Below, in pieces: positions 35,076 to 44,613 of a stretch of 64,000 bases of DNA. The stretch is taken from assembly GCA_963922875.1 (NCBI GenBank), contig CAWUJH010000011.1, positions 62,001 to 126,000 on the forward strand, in the 5' to 3' direction. Each line of letters starts with the position of its first letter. Within the stretch, counting starts at the first letter, position 1. Origin of the DNA: Ketobacter sp963922875. GTDB taxonomy: Bacteria > Pseudomonadota > Gammaproteobacteria > Pseudomonadales > Ketobacteraceae. The notes under the pieces were generated by a model that saw nothing but the letters and a program-made list of their open reading frames with translations, did not search any database and was not told the origin of the DNA. Made by a program: the position numbers and the translations under genes.

Positions 35076-35976
35076 TTCAACGATCGATTCCAGTGCGACT
35101 TTCGCTGATTTTTTAGACCTGTGTCAGGAACGCGTGAACAAGCGGCTGCACTACTGGCTGAGTCAACCACGCAGCTTGGCACCCACACTGCTTGAGGCCA
35201 TGCACTACGCCACGTTCAACGGCGGCAAACGCATTCGCCCAGTTCTGGTTTATGCTGCGGTAAATGCCGTTGGTGGTGCCGCAGAAGCCGCGGACGATAT
35301 TGCGGCTGCCCTGGAGATGGTGCACTCCTATTCTCTGGTCCATGATGATTTGCCAGCCATGGACAATGACGACTTACGCCGAGGCAAACCCACCTGTCAT
35401 ATTCAATTTGATGAGGCAACAGCTATCCTCGCCGGTGATGCTCTTCAATGCCTGGCGTTTGAAGTTATCAGTCAGGCGCCCTTACCCGCCGAAATGAGAA
35501 TCAAAATGGTGGAAATACTAGCCCGTGCCAGTGGCACCGAGGGTATGGCCGGTGGTCAGGCGCTGGACTTGGCCGCAGAAGGCAGAACCCTCAACCTGGA
35601 AGAACTGGAGAACATCCATGCCCATAAAACAGGCAGCCTGATTCAAGCCAGCGTGCAGTTAGGTGCCATGACCCACCCTGAAACCAGCGCCCGCCAAATC
35701 ACCGGTTTAGACCAGTTTGCCCAGGCGATTGGACTGGCATTTCAGGTTCAGGATGATATTTTAGATATTATTGGCAGCACCCAGGAAATGGGCAAGACTC
35801 AGGGCGCAGACCATGCCCTCGGCAAAGCCACCTACCCGAGTATTATGGGATTGGAAGCAGCCCAGGCATTGGCCAGAGATCTCTGTACTCAGGCGATTAC
35901 GGCGTTATCCCCATTCGATGAACGAGCGGAGCCATTGCGAGCCTTGGCTCACTATATTGTCACTCGAACCCATTAG
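35065..35976 (+). CDS. ispA: Farnesyl diphosphate synthase
   Basis: A 303-residue prenyltransferase that makes farnesyl diphosphate from IPP and DMAPP/GPP. The first Asp-rich motif is D94-D95-L-P-A-M-D100, and the second is QVQDDILD near 230. ATG 35065 lies inside the xseB 3' end and gives the typical N-terminus; an in-frame ATG at 35023 would add 14 residues that overlap xseB further. dxs follows 108 bases downstream. Confidence 0.95.
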   Translation: MTSNSTIDSSATFADFLDLCQERVNKRLHYWLSQPRSLAPTLLEAMHYATFNGGKRIRPVLVYAAVNAVGGAAEAADDIAAALEMVHSYSLVHDDLPAMDNDDLRRGKPTCHIQFDEATAILAGDALQCLAFEVISQAPLPAEMRIKMVEILARASGTEGMAGGQALDLAAEGRTLNLEELENIHAHKTGSLIQASVQLGAMTHPETSARQITGLDQFAQAIGLAFQVQDDILDIIGSTQEMGKTQGADHALGKATYPSIMGLEAAQALARDLCTQAITALSPFDERAEPLRALAHYIVTRTH

Positions 35977-36084
35977 GCAGGGCCCCAGGGGCGGCTCTGA
36001 GATGATTAAAACGTGTGAAGCTGGAATTCTAACCGTATAATACCCGATTTTAGTTTTGCAGCATTGCCATAAAAAGGCTGTTTG

Positions 36085-37998
36085 ATGTTTACGGAAATAC
36101 CCATGACCCGTCCCAGCACCCCGCTGCTGGATCAAATTGACAGTCCCGCTCAACTTAGGGCGCTGGATCTGGAGTTACTGCCGCAACTCGCCCACGAGTT
36201 ACGGCATTTCCTGATGTATACGGTGGGTAAAACCGGCGGTCATTTTGGTGCTGGTCTTGGGGTTGTGGAATTGACCATAGCCCTACACTACGTTTACCAC
36301 ACCCCGGAAGACAAGCTGGTGTGGGATGTGGGGCACCAAACCTATCCTCATAAAATTCTCACGGGCCGACGTGAGCAAATGCTCAATCTACGCCAACGGG
36401 GCGGCCTTTCAGGTTTTCCAAAACGTAGCGAAAGCCCCTATGACAGCTTTGGCGTCGGTCACTCCAGTACTTCTATCAGCGCCGCATTAGGCATGACTCT
36501 AGCCAGGAAAATGCAAGGTCGACCCAACAAAAATGTCGCTATCATCGGTGACGGAGCCCTCACCGCCGGAATGGCATTTGAAGCCTTAAATCATGCCAGT
36601 CACTGCAAAGCTGACATGCTGGTAATTTTGAATGACAACGAAATGTCTATCTCTGAAAATGTGGGCGGCCTATCCAACTACCTGTCCAGAGTCTGGGCCA
36701 GTCGCACCTATAACTCAATGCGGGAAGGCGGCAAAAAAGTTCTCGAGAAAATGCCTGCCGCCATGGAATTTGTGCGCCGTACCGAAGAACACATGAAAGG
36801 TATGGTATCCCCAGGCACGTTGTTCGAAGAACTGGGCTTTAACTATATTGGCCCCATCAACGGCCATGACCTGGACAAATTAGTCACTTATCTAGGTAAA
36901 TTGAGAGAGATACCTGGCCCCCATTTACTCCACGTGATCACCACCAAAGGGCGCGGTTTCTCACCTGCAGAAAAAGATCCTATCGGCTATCACGCGCTGT
37001 CCAAGATAGAACCTAAAACTACGCTCAAAGCAACCGAACCCACCGCAAAAAAAGTCAAATATTGCGATGTTTTCGGCCAGTGGTTGTGTGATATGGCGGC
37101 CCAGGATCCCCGCTTAGTCGCTATTACACCCGCCATGAGAGAAGGCTCTGGAATGGTGGAGTTTTCCCGTCGTTTTCCAGACCAATACCAAGATGTGGCT
37201 ATTGCTGAGCAACACGCGGTTACCCTCGCCGCTGGCTTAGCTTGCGAGGGGCAAAAGCCGGTAGTCGCTATCTATTCGACATTTTTACAGCGCGGCTACG
37301 ACCAGTTAATTCACGATGTGGCCATTCAAAACCTCGACGTCACCTTCGGCATTGATCGCGCAGGTCTGGTAGGAGAAGACGGCCCCACCCATATGGGCGC
37401 CTACGATCTAAGCTACTTACGCTGCATTCCAAATATGGTGGTGATGGCACCCTCCGATGAAAATGAATGTCGCCAACTTTTGTATACGGGTTACCAATAT
37501 GAAGGGCCTGCCGCAATCCGTTACCCTCGAGGAACCGGCCCCGGCGTTGCCATCGAACAAAACCTGACGACCCTTCCCATTGGCCAAGGGCGCATGGTTC
37601 GCAACGGAACTCAGGTTGCGATTCTTGCTTTTGGTGCTGTACTCACCGCCTGCAAGGAAGTAGCGCAGGATTTAAATCTTAGCTTAGCCGATATGCGATT
37701 TGTAAAACCCATCGACAAAGACATGATTTTAGCATTGGCTAAAAATCATGAATTGCTGGTAACAGTGGAAGAAAATGCCATTATGGGTGGTGCGGGTTCT
37801 GCGGTCACTGAAGCTCTCGCGGCAGCAGGGGTCGTCATCCCGGTACTCAATTTAGGGATTCCCGATGAGTATATAAACCATGCGAAACCCAATGAAATGG
37901 TCCGCGAGTGTGAACTGGATGCACCAGGCATAATACAATCCATTCAACGCCGTTTAAAACTATTAAATCTTGCAGCACCAGCGCATCAGGCGCTGTGA
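36085..37998 (+). CDS. dxs: 1-deoxy-D-xylulose-5-phosphate synthase
   Basis: A 637-residue thiamine diphosphate enzyme that starts the MEP isoprenoid pathway from pyruvate and glyceraldehyde 3-phosphate. The ThDP-binding GDGALTAGMAFEALN and ILNDNEMSISEN segments, the transketolase-like IAEQHAVTLAAGLA and the C-terminal domain are intact. ATG 36085 is preferred over the adjacent TTG. The last 13 bases overlap the convergent hybrid kinase gene. Confidence 0.97.
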   Translation: MFTEIPMTRPSTPLLDQIDSPAQLRALDLELLPQLAHELRHFLMYTVGKTGGHFGAGLGVVELTIALHYVYHTPEDKLVWDVGHQTYPHKILTGRREQMLNLRQRGGLSGFPKRSESPYDSFGVGHSSTSISAALGMTLARKMQGRPNKNVAIIGDGALTAGMAFEALNHASHCKADMLVILNDNEMSISENVGGLSNYLSRVWASRTYNSMREGGKKVLEKMPAAMEFVRRTEEHMKGMVSPGTLFEELGFNYIGPINGHDLDKLVTYLGKLREIPGPHLLHVITTKGRGFSPAEKDPIGYHALSKIEPKTTLKATEPTAKKVKYCDVFGQWLCDMAAQDPRLVAITPAMREGSGMVEFSRRFPDQYQDVAIAEQHAVTLAAGLACEGQKPVVAIYSTFLQRGYDQLIHDVAIQNLDVTFGIDRAGLVGEDGPTHMGAYDLSYLRCIPNMVVMAPSDENECRQLLYTGYQYEGPAAIRYPRGTGPGVAIEQNLTTLPIGQGRMVRNGTQVAILAFGAVLTACKEVAQDLNLSLADMRFVKPIDKDMILALAKNHELLVTVEENAIMGGAGSAVTEALAAAGVVIPVLNLGIPDEYINHAKPNEMVRECELDAPGIIQSIQRRLKLLNLAAPAHQAL

Positions 37999-40900
37999 GA
38001 TTCTGGATGTTGCGCCAGCCACTCCTCGGCACTGACTAGCATAGCTTCTAAAGCCAGTTTGAAGCGTTGGAGTAACTCACCCAGAGCGTCATAATGTTGT
38101 TCATTTATAGCCGCTTCAATGGCCATTGCTGTTTTACAGACTTCATGAGCACCGAAATTCCCAAGGGAACCTCGTAACCGATGAAACAAGCGAGACATCT
38201 CTTGCCAATTTGCCTCTTGGAGTAACGCTAAGCCTTGCTCATGGGGTTGCATACCATTCTCAACAATACGTTCGATCAACCTCAACAACTCACGTTGGCG
38301 TTCAGGCTTATCCTTCATGTAACGTACTAAATGCTCGGGATTAAATGGCTGCTCTTTCGAGTTATTCACAATTAATATTGGCTTTTGCGGACCGGTATCG
38401 ATAGGCGTCACACTAGGATCAGACTGTTGCCCCGTTAAATACTTAGCCAGTACTTTCAGAAAAAGTCGAACATCAATAGGCTTACCCACAAAATCAGACA
38501 TGCCACACTCTAAACATTGCTGCCGTTCATAAGCTAAAACCCCGGCGGTCATCGCAATGATTGGCACTGTCATTCGCAATTCATCGCGAATGACTCGAGT
38601 GGCACTGAATCCATCCATTATGGGCATTTGAACATCCATTAGGACAAGATCAAAAGTGACCGTTTTTTGTTTTAATTGCGCTACCGCCTCAGCTCCATTA
38701 TTAGCCGCCGTAACCAACACCCCCAACTCCACTAACAATCCCTCAACTAGATTTCTATTTAACGGGTTATCCTCCACTAGTAAAACATTCGCTTTAGGTA
38801 GCTCCGGCGCAAAGGATAAATACAGCGAGCGCAAATCGTTGTCTTCAGAGGTTGAGTTACGACTTAATATATCGTTCATGGCTGATTTCAGGTGCAAGGC
38901 CGTCACCGGTTTGACCAGATAAATGGTGCTATCCGAGTCTCCATCACTAGCCATACCTGAACCCAGCTGGATAGTGGGTATCCGAGCGTAATGGTGAGCC
39001 AGGTCCTTATAAAACATTTGGTTGACGATCAGCACATCAAAGGGGTACTGAGTTCGCCCCAACCGTTCCAAAGCTCTCGCTGAAGTCATAAAGGTTTCAC
39101 ACCCCCAACCCCAACTCAAAATTATATTAGCTATACTGCGCAATGAAGGTGCATGAGTGTCCAAAACCATCACATGGCGCTTCAACTCTCGCGGCATTTG
39201 ATCCCGACGCTTGGTATAACCCTCATAATTCAGTTTCAGACGGCAGGTAAACTCCGAGCCTTTATCTGGCTCACTCTCAACTCTAATATCGCCATCCATT
39301 AGCTCCACCAGTTTGCGGGTAATGGTTAAACCTAAACCTGTCCCGCCATACTTTCGGGTTATAGAACCATCCCCCTGAATGAATGGTTTAAACAACCGGT
39401 GCTGTTGCTCTACCGACAAACCAATTCCAGTATCTCTGATGCTCACAACCAAGTAGCCTGTATTTTTATCAACGGCCTCAAAATCGATGGCCAGAACCAC
39501 TTCTCCTAAAGTGGTAAACTTGATGGCGTTGCCGGTAAGATTCACCAAAATTTGCTGTAAGCGTACGGAATCACCCAGAAAATGAAACGGTACCTTAGGG
39601 TCCACTTCAATCGCCAATTCAATGTCTTTAGTTGCAGCATTGACCGTCATAATAGTAGCAACCGAATTTAACACGTCTACCAAATAAAAAGGCTCCACCA
39701 CAAGTTCGAGCTTACCCGCTTCAATTTTAGAAACATCCAGTACGTCGCTTAGTAAATCCAACAGCGCTTTGCTGGCTTCACTAATCATTCGAACAAACTG
39801 ATTTTGTTGTCGATCAAGCGCAGTAAACTCTAATAATTGCGCAGATCCCAATACCGCATTTAGCGGAGTCCGAATCTCATGACTCATGTTCGCAAGAAAT
39901 TCCGTCTTCGCCCGATTGGCGCTTTGTGCTAGATCTCTGGAGCGCTGCAAGGCTTCTTCTACCGCAACCTGAGCACTGATATCATTGACTATTGCCATGG
40001 TGTGTTTAACACCATTTAACAACAAAGGACGTAATTCCAAAGCGCCCATGAAGCGGGAACCATTGCGCCGCCGACAATCACATTGAATTTGCTTCTGAGT
40101 TTTCAAATCAAGATTGAGGTCGGCACTTAACACTGCTTGCAAAACCTGCAAATCAGGCACCACTACACTAATGCCTTTACCAATCAGGCTGCCATTGAGA
40201 TAACCACATAATTGGTGGACTCGACTATTGGCTTTGACGATAAGGCCGTCATCATTTATTACAAACATTCCTACTGGTGAATACTCAAACAAAGTTTCAA
40301 ACTCATCTTTGGTCTGTTTTGCAATTTTTATTTGTTGCTCTAAACCACGCTGAGCAGTCAAAACTTCTTGTTCAGCCTGCTTTTGTAAAGTGATATCCCG
40401 AGCCACGCCTAAAAATCCCATCACTTCTCCCTCAGGAGATTTAATTGTTGTTATGGTTAAACTCACCGGTACTCTGTTACCGTCTTTTCGAACATATGTC
40501 CATTCGTTGACATCGGTTTCACCATCCCGCGCCAGCGCCACAAAAACTTCAAAACCTACAATGGCTCGATTGAGTTTTTTACCAAGAAATTTACTGCGTT
40601 GTTTCATTTCCTCCGCATCATGAAACACCGCTGGGGTCATGCGGTTTATCATCTCTTCTTTTGAGTAACCCAATAAACGTTCAGCACCAGCACTAAACAC
40701 TTGAATTAGGCCTTGCTTATCCGTTGCGATAATCGAAAACTCACTGGCAGCTTCAACCACCGAATTCAGTTTTTCTTCAGCCAGCATCCGAGCGTCCTGA
40801 GCATTAACCAGATCACTCACTTCCCAATTCATTCCCACCATCCGCTTGGCTTGATTCTGGGGGTCCCGCAGAACCAACCCACAGGCCTGCAATGAACGAT

Positions 40901-42089
40901 ATTGGCCATCAGGTGTATCAATTCGGAACTCAGCTTGATATTCATCTTTACCGGCAATCGCCAAACTCAACGCGTTATATGCGACTTCAATATCCTGCGG
41001 GTGAACTCTTTTTTTCCAGCATTCTACTGTTAAGGGTTCAGCGCTGGGATCCAGTCCATATAGCTGGTACATATTGTCGTCCCAATAAATCTCACCAGTT
41101 TTAAAATTCCAATCCCATAACCCCAAGCCAATCGCTCTGGACGCCATTTCAAACCGATCTGTCAACTCTTTTAGCTGAGTTTGACGGCGCTTAATCTCTT
41201 CCACGGCAATACCCAACAATACGGGTGCGAACACAACCGTAGCACAGGCCACCCATACTCCCTGAGTGAGAGGTTCAGCGCTAAATAATGGAAATTGCCA
41301 CCAGCCAAAATAACTGCCGCTACCAATAACAATACCAGCGACATTTGCTAGCACCGCGGCACGCAAAGCCCCCCAAATGATGGCCACCAAGATGAAGGGA
41401 AAAGGAGCATAAGTGAGAGGGAAAGGCACCAGTTTCAACAACACATGCAGAATAGCCACCAAGCCTATCAACAATAACAAATCAAGCCAAAGGGCATCCC
41501 TGGACAAACGAACATCCCTGACGCTTGCAGTCACTAACAAACCTGGAATTAAAATTAGCAGGGCACCGATCGCATCGCCAAACCACCAACGAGTGGCCAA
41601 TGTAATCCAAGAATGGTCCGTGTTAAAACTAAAGGCACTGGCGCCGATAATGGCACCGGTGAAAGCGGCGGGAAACAAACACAAAGCCAAAGCGGTAACG
41701 GTACTCTTTAAGGTCAATGGGCTTTCTTGAATTCGCCAGCGCCGCAGTAAAACCAGAGCTATGGTTATATCAACACTGTGAGCCACCCCCAGTGCCGCGC
41801 TCAACCCAAGCGTTAACCCAGAGAGATAGCCACCAACAGCCACAGCTAACACCACGATCAATAGCCCTGTCAGCCACTCGTTTTCACGGCGATTTATTAA
41901 CCAGGCTATCGCAAAGCTATTCGTTAACCACACATGAGCGACGTCAGTGTTTAGGGGAGACAAACCATAAGAAAACCAGGCAAGCCCCAAACAACAGACA
42001 AACAAAAATGACGAGCAGCAAACCTTGCTACCCCAAACAGAAAGATGTTCGACTTTTTGCATAAGGTCCACATGTTGCATAAGGTCCAC
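37986..42089 (-). CDS. MASE1-PAS hybrid sensor histidine kinase with receivers and Hpt
   Basis: A very large (1367-residue) membrane kinase. An N-terminal MASE1 region with about eight transmembrane helices (about 22-300) is followed by three PAS domains (about 315-650), HisKA with H737 (SHEIRTP) and a HATPase. A degenerate receiver follows in which the acceptor aspartate is N (LIVNQMF). A normal receiver has D1152 (LMDVQMP), and a C-terminal Hpt domain has H1303 (FHRLRG). This is a complete internal phosphorelay; no output regulator is adjacent. The start is uncertain: GTG 42089 is three bases after GGAGG, while ATG 42080 is 12 bases away, owing to an 18-bp duplication. The 3' end overlaps dxs. 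Confidence 0.88.
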   Translation of the reverse strand: MDLMQHVDLMQKVEHLSVWGSKVCCSSFLFVCCLGLAWFSYGLSPLNTDVAHVWLTNSFAIAWLINRRENEWLTGLLIVVLAVAVGGYLSGLTLGLSAALGVAHSVDITIALVLLRRWRIQESPLTLKSTVTALALCLFPAAFTGAIIGASAFSFNTDHSWITLATRWWFGDAIGALLILIPGLLVTASVRDVRLSRDALWLDLLLLIGLVAILHVLLKLVPFPLTYAPFPFILVAIIWGALRAAVLANVAGIVIGSGSYFGWWQFPLFSAEPLTQGVWVACATVVFAPVLLGIAVEEIKRRQTQLKELTDRFEMASRAIGLGLWDWNFKTGEIYWDDNMYQLYGLDPSAEPLTVECWKKRVHPQDIEVAYNALSLAIAGKDEYQAEFRIDTPDGQYRSLQACGLVLRDPQNQAKRMVGMNWEVSDLVNAQDARMLAEEKLNSVVEAASEFSIIATDKQGLIQVFSAGAERLLGYSKEEMINRMTPAVFHDAEEMKQRSKFLGKKLNRAIVGFEVFVALARDGETDVNEWTYVRKDGNRVPVSLTITTIKSPEGEVMGFLGVARDITLQKQAEQEVLTAQRGLEQQIKIAKQTKDEFETLFEYSPVGMFVINDDGLIVKANSRVHQLCGYLNGSLIGKGISVVVPDLQVLQAVLSADLNLDLKTQKQIQCDCRRRNGSRFMGALELRPLLLNGVKHTMAIVNDISAQVAVEEALQRSRDLAQSANRAKTEFLANMSHEIRTPLNAVLGSAQLLEFTALDRQQNQFVRMISEASKALLDLLSDVLDVSKIEAGKLELVVEPFYLVDVLNSVATIMTVNAATKDIELAIEVDPKVPFHFLGDSVRLQQILVNLTGNAIKFTTLGEVVLAIDFEAVDKNTGYLVVSIRDTGIGLSVEQQHRLFKPFIQGDGSITRKYGGTGLGLTITRKLVELMDGDIRVESEPDKGSEFTCRLKLNYEGYTKRRDQMPRELKRHVMVLDTHAPSLRSIANIILSWGWGCETFMTSARALERLGRTQYPFDVLIVNQMFYKDLAHHYARIPTIQLGSGMASDGDSDSTIYLVKPVTALHLKSAMNDILSRNSTSEDNDLRSLYLSFAPELPKANVLLVEDNPLNRNLVEGLLVELGVLVTAANNGAEAVAQLKQKTVTFDLVLMDVQMPIMDGFSATRVIRDELRMTVPIIAMTAGVLAYERQQCLECGMSDFVGKPIDVRLFLKVLAKYLTGQQSDPSVTPIDTGPQKPILIVNNSKEQPFNPEHLVRYMKDKPERQRELLRLIERIVENGMQPHEQGLALLQEANWQEMSRLFHRLRGSLGNFGAHEVCKTAMAIEAAINEQHYDALGELLQRFKLALEAMLVSAEEWLAQHPESHSA

Positions 42090-42092
42090 ATG
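42057..42092. repeat. Perfect 18-bp tandem duplication at the kinase start
   Basis: 42057-42074 is repeated exactly at 42075-42092. On the coding strand it produces the repeated residues VDLMQ around alternative start codons and shifts the distance between the ribosome site (42093-42097) and those starts. The rest of 42093-42241 shows no gene. Confidence 0.95.
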
Positions 42093-42241
42093 CCTCCATT
42101 ATCCATAACAGCAACCGTTAGAATCCTTTCGACGCAGACTAAACGGGCCCACTACACGGAGCCACGATCAGTCTAGCACGAACCCAGAGCTACCACGAAC
42201 CGGCTACTACGAATTGTCCACCATGGATACAGAAGGTGTAA

Positions 42242-43825
42242 CTAGGCAGCCGATTCTTTCGCCGGTACCTCTATTGGGGTACGAATCAAGTAATCAAAGG
42301 CCGACAGCGAGGCTTTGGAGCCTTCCCCCATCGCCACGATAATTTGCTTATAAGGCACCGTAGTTGCATCACCTGCCGCAAACACACCCGCCACTGAAGT
42401 TTGACCTTTGGCATCAATCTCTATTTCACCGCGACTACTAAGTGCAATAGACTCTGGTAACCAACGAGTATTTGGTAATAGGCCTATTTGTACAAAAATA
42501 CCCTCCACGGCCAACTCATGGGTTTGTTCTGTATTACGGTCTTTATATTGCAGACCACTTACTTTTTTGCCGTCACCTATTACCTCAGTGGTTTGCGCTG
42601 AGACAATAATGTTCACATTTGGCAAGCTCGCTAATTTCCTTTGCAATACGGCATCGGCCCGCAACTTGTCGTCAAATTCAATTAAAGTCACATGTTTCAC
42701 TATGCCTGCCAAATCAATTGCTGCTTCAGCGCCTGAGTTACCCCCTCCAATGACCGCCACGGATTTACCCTTGAACAATGGACCATCACAATGAGGGCAA
42801 TAGGCTACTCCCCGCCCTTTGTACTCTTGCTCTCCCGGAACATTCATTTCTCGCCAGCGGGCACCCGTAGCCAGTACCACTGCCTTGCTGTAAAGCTTGG
42901 CGCCACTCTCTAAAACAACTTCTGTCATTTGACCTGGAATTGCCACTAGATCTGCCGCTTTCTGATTAACCATGATATCGACGTCGTAATCCTTCACATG
43001 CTCTTCCAGGTGCGCAACCAGCTTCGGGCCTTCCGTGGCTTTAATAGAAATAAAATTCTCAATAGCCATGGTGTCCAACACTTGCCCACCAAAACGCTCC
43101 GTTACTATTCCGGTGCGGATACCTTTACGAGCCGCATAAATCGCGGCAGAGGCTCCCGCCGGCCCACCTCCCACGATTAGTAAATCAAAGGGATCTTTAT
43201 TGTTAATAATCTGGGCTTGTCGGACGCTGGCTCCCGAATCGATTTTGGCCAAGATCTCGGCCAGGCCTATCCGCCCCTGGCTAAAAGGCTTACCATTCAA
43301 AAACACCGAGGGAACAGCCATGATCTGCCGCTGGTTTACTTCATCCTGAAACAAAGATCCATCAATCATGGTATGACGAATGTTAGAGTTCAATGAGGCC
43401 AACGTATTAAGCGATTGCACCACTTCTGGACAATTTTGACATGACAATGAAACATAGGTTTCAAATTCAAAATCGCCCTCTAGTTGCGCCACCTGCTCAG
43501 CAACCTCTGCGTCGACTTTAGCCGGATGCCCACCGGACTGAAGCAAAGCCAACACCAGCGAAGAAAATTCATGACCCATTGGAATACCAGCGAAACCTAT
43601 CGCCAGAGAATCTTGCGCCCTACTTAAACGAAAAGAAGGAATACGCTCGCTCGTCTCTGTTTCAACGGTAAGGGACATCAAGTCAGAGAGTGACTCGATA
43701 GCTTGCAACAAATCCAATAACTCCTTGGATTTGTTGCCCTGATCAACATAAGCCGTAATCTCGACCTTATGCCTTACCTTAGTGAGATAGTCGCGCAATT
43801 GGGTCCTAAGATTTTCTTCAAGCAT
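42242..43825 (-). CDS. ahpF: Alkyl hydroperoxide reductase subunit F
   Basis: A 527-residue flavoprotein that reduces AhpC with NADH. The N-terminal thioredoxin-like domain has a C-Q-N-C redox pair. The C-terminal thioredoxin-reductase-like part carries an FAD motif (VGGGPAGASAAIYAARKG), the disulfide CPHC, and an NAD motif (VIGGGNSGAEAA). ATG 43825 is chosen because AAGG lies about nine bases upstream and the protein then begins like E. coli AhpF; the upstream GTG at 43834 is too close to that site. It is downstream of ahpC by 95 bases. Confidence 0.96.
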   Translation of the reverse strand: MLEENLRTQLRDYLTKVRHKVEITAYVDQGNKSKELLDLLQAIESLSDLMSLTVETETSERIPSFRLSRAQDSLAIGFAGIPMGHEFSSLVLALLQSGGHPAKVDAEVAEQVAQLEGDFEFETYVSLSCQNCPEVVQSLNTLASLNSNIRHTMIDGSLFQDEVNQRQIMAVPSVFLNGKPFSQGRIGLAEILAKIDSGASVRQAQIINNKDPFDLLIVGGGPAGASAAIYAARKGIRTGIVTERFGGQVLDTMAIENFISIKATEGPKLVAHLEEHVKDYDVDIMVNQKAADLVAIPGQMTEVVLESGAKLYSKAVVLATGARWREMNVPGEQEYKGRGVAYCPHCDGPLFKGKSVAVIGGGNSGAEAAIDLAGIVKHVTLIEFDDKLRADAVLQRKLASLPNVNIIVSAQTTEVIGDGKKVSGLQYKDRNTEQTHELAVEGIFVQIGLLPNTRWLPESIALSSRGEIEIDAKGQTSVAGVFAAGDATTVPYKQIIVAMGEGSKASLSAFDYLIRTPIEVPAKESAA

Positions 43826-43920
43826 GACAAACACCCTTCTTCAAAAAACTGCATTCACCGGATACTGAGGGAGGCCATGCCCCCCTCGGTACGATTGCCA
43901 TTGGAAATTCCCAACAAGAA

Positions 43921-44484
43921 TCAAATTTTACCCACAAGATCCAAAGACGGCGCCAAAGTCTCACCGCCAGGCTGCCATGCGGCAGGACAAACTTCACCAT
44001 CGTGAGTCGCCACGTATTGGGCGGCTTGAACCTTTCGCACCAGTTCTTTCGCCGAACGACCGATGCCAAGATCATGTATTTCGGCGACTTTGATTTCGCC
44101 TTCTGGGTTAATGACAAAAGTGCCTCGCAACGCTAAACCATCCTCTTCAATCATTACGTCGAAATTGCGGGAGATCGCGCCAGTAGGATCGCCAATCATG
44201 GGGAACTTTATCTTCTTAATGGTTTCTGAAGCATCATGCCATGCTTTGTGGGTAAAATGGGTATCCGTAGATACTGAATAGACTTCTACGCCCATTTCTT
44301 GGAGCTGGGCGTAATGATCGGCCAGATCACCAAGTTCCGTGGGACAAACAAAGGTAAAATCAGCTGGGTAAAAACACACCACCGACCATTTTCCTACCAT
44401 ATCTTCGTCGCTAACATCGATGAACTCACCATTGTGGAAAGCGGTTGCTTTGAATGGTTTAATTTTACTGTTTATCAGTGACAT
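43921..44484 (-). CDS. ahpC: Alkyl hydroperoxide reductase subunit C (peroxiredoxin)
   Basis: A 187-residue typical 2-Cys peroxiredoxin that reduces H2O2 and organic peroxides. The peroxidatic C47 is in DFTFVCPTEL, and the resolving cysteine is in GEVCPAAW near residue 166. AGGAGG sits just before the ATG. A strong OxyR-like site lies about 70 bases upstream, so it is probably induced by peroxide. Confidence 0.97.
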   Translation of the reverse strand: MSLINSKIKPFKATAFHNGEFIDVSDEDMVGKWSVVCFYPADFTFVCPTELGDLADHYAQLQEMGVEVYSVSTDTHFTHKAWHDASETIKKIKFPMIGDPTGAISRNFDVMIEEDGLALRGTFVINPEGEIKVAEIHDLGIGRSAKELVRKVQAAQYVATHDGEVCPAAWQPGGETLAPSLDLVGKI

Positions 44485-44550
44485 AATGCCTCCTAGTGCA
44501 CTATCGGTTGATTTCCCAGTTATGATAGGGGCGGAAGCTCAATATATAAA

Positions 44551-44587
44551 ATTGATTGTTTCTATTCTTTTAATAGAATATTTGAAT
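44551..44587 (-). promoter_or_regulatory. Candidate OxyR binding site between ahpC and the DUF3014 gene
   Basis: The OxyR consensus is ATAG-N7-CTAT-N7-ATAG-N7-CTAT. Here the central pair CTAT-N7-ATAG is perfect (44562-44576). The outer left block at 44551-44554 is ATTG (three of four) and the outer right block at 44584-44587 matches two of four, with correct spacing. On the ahpC strand a TATATT (44546-44541) lies just downstream as a candidate -10, the position expected for OxyR activation. Confidence 0.65.
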
Positions 44588-44613
44588 GGCAGAATCTAGC
44601 ATGAGGATACAAC

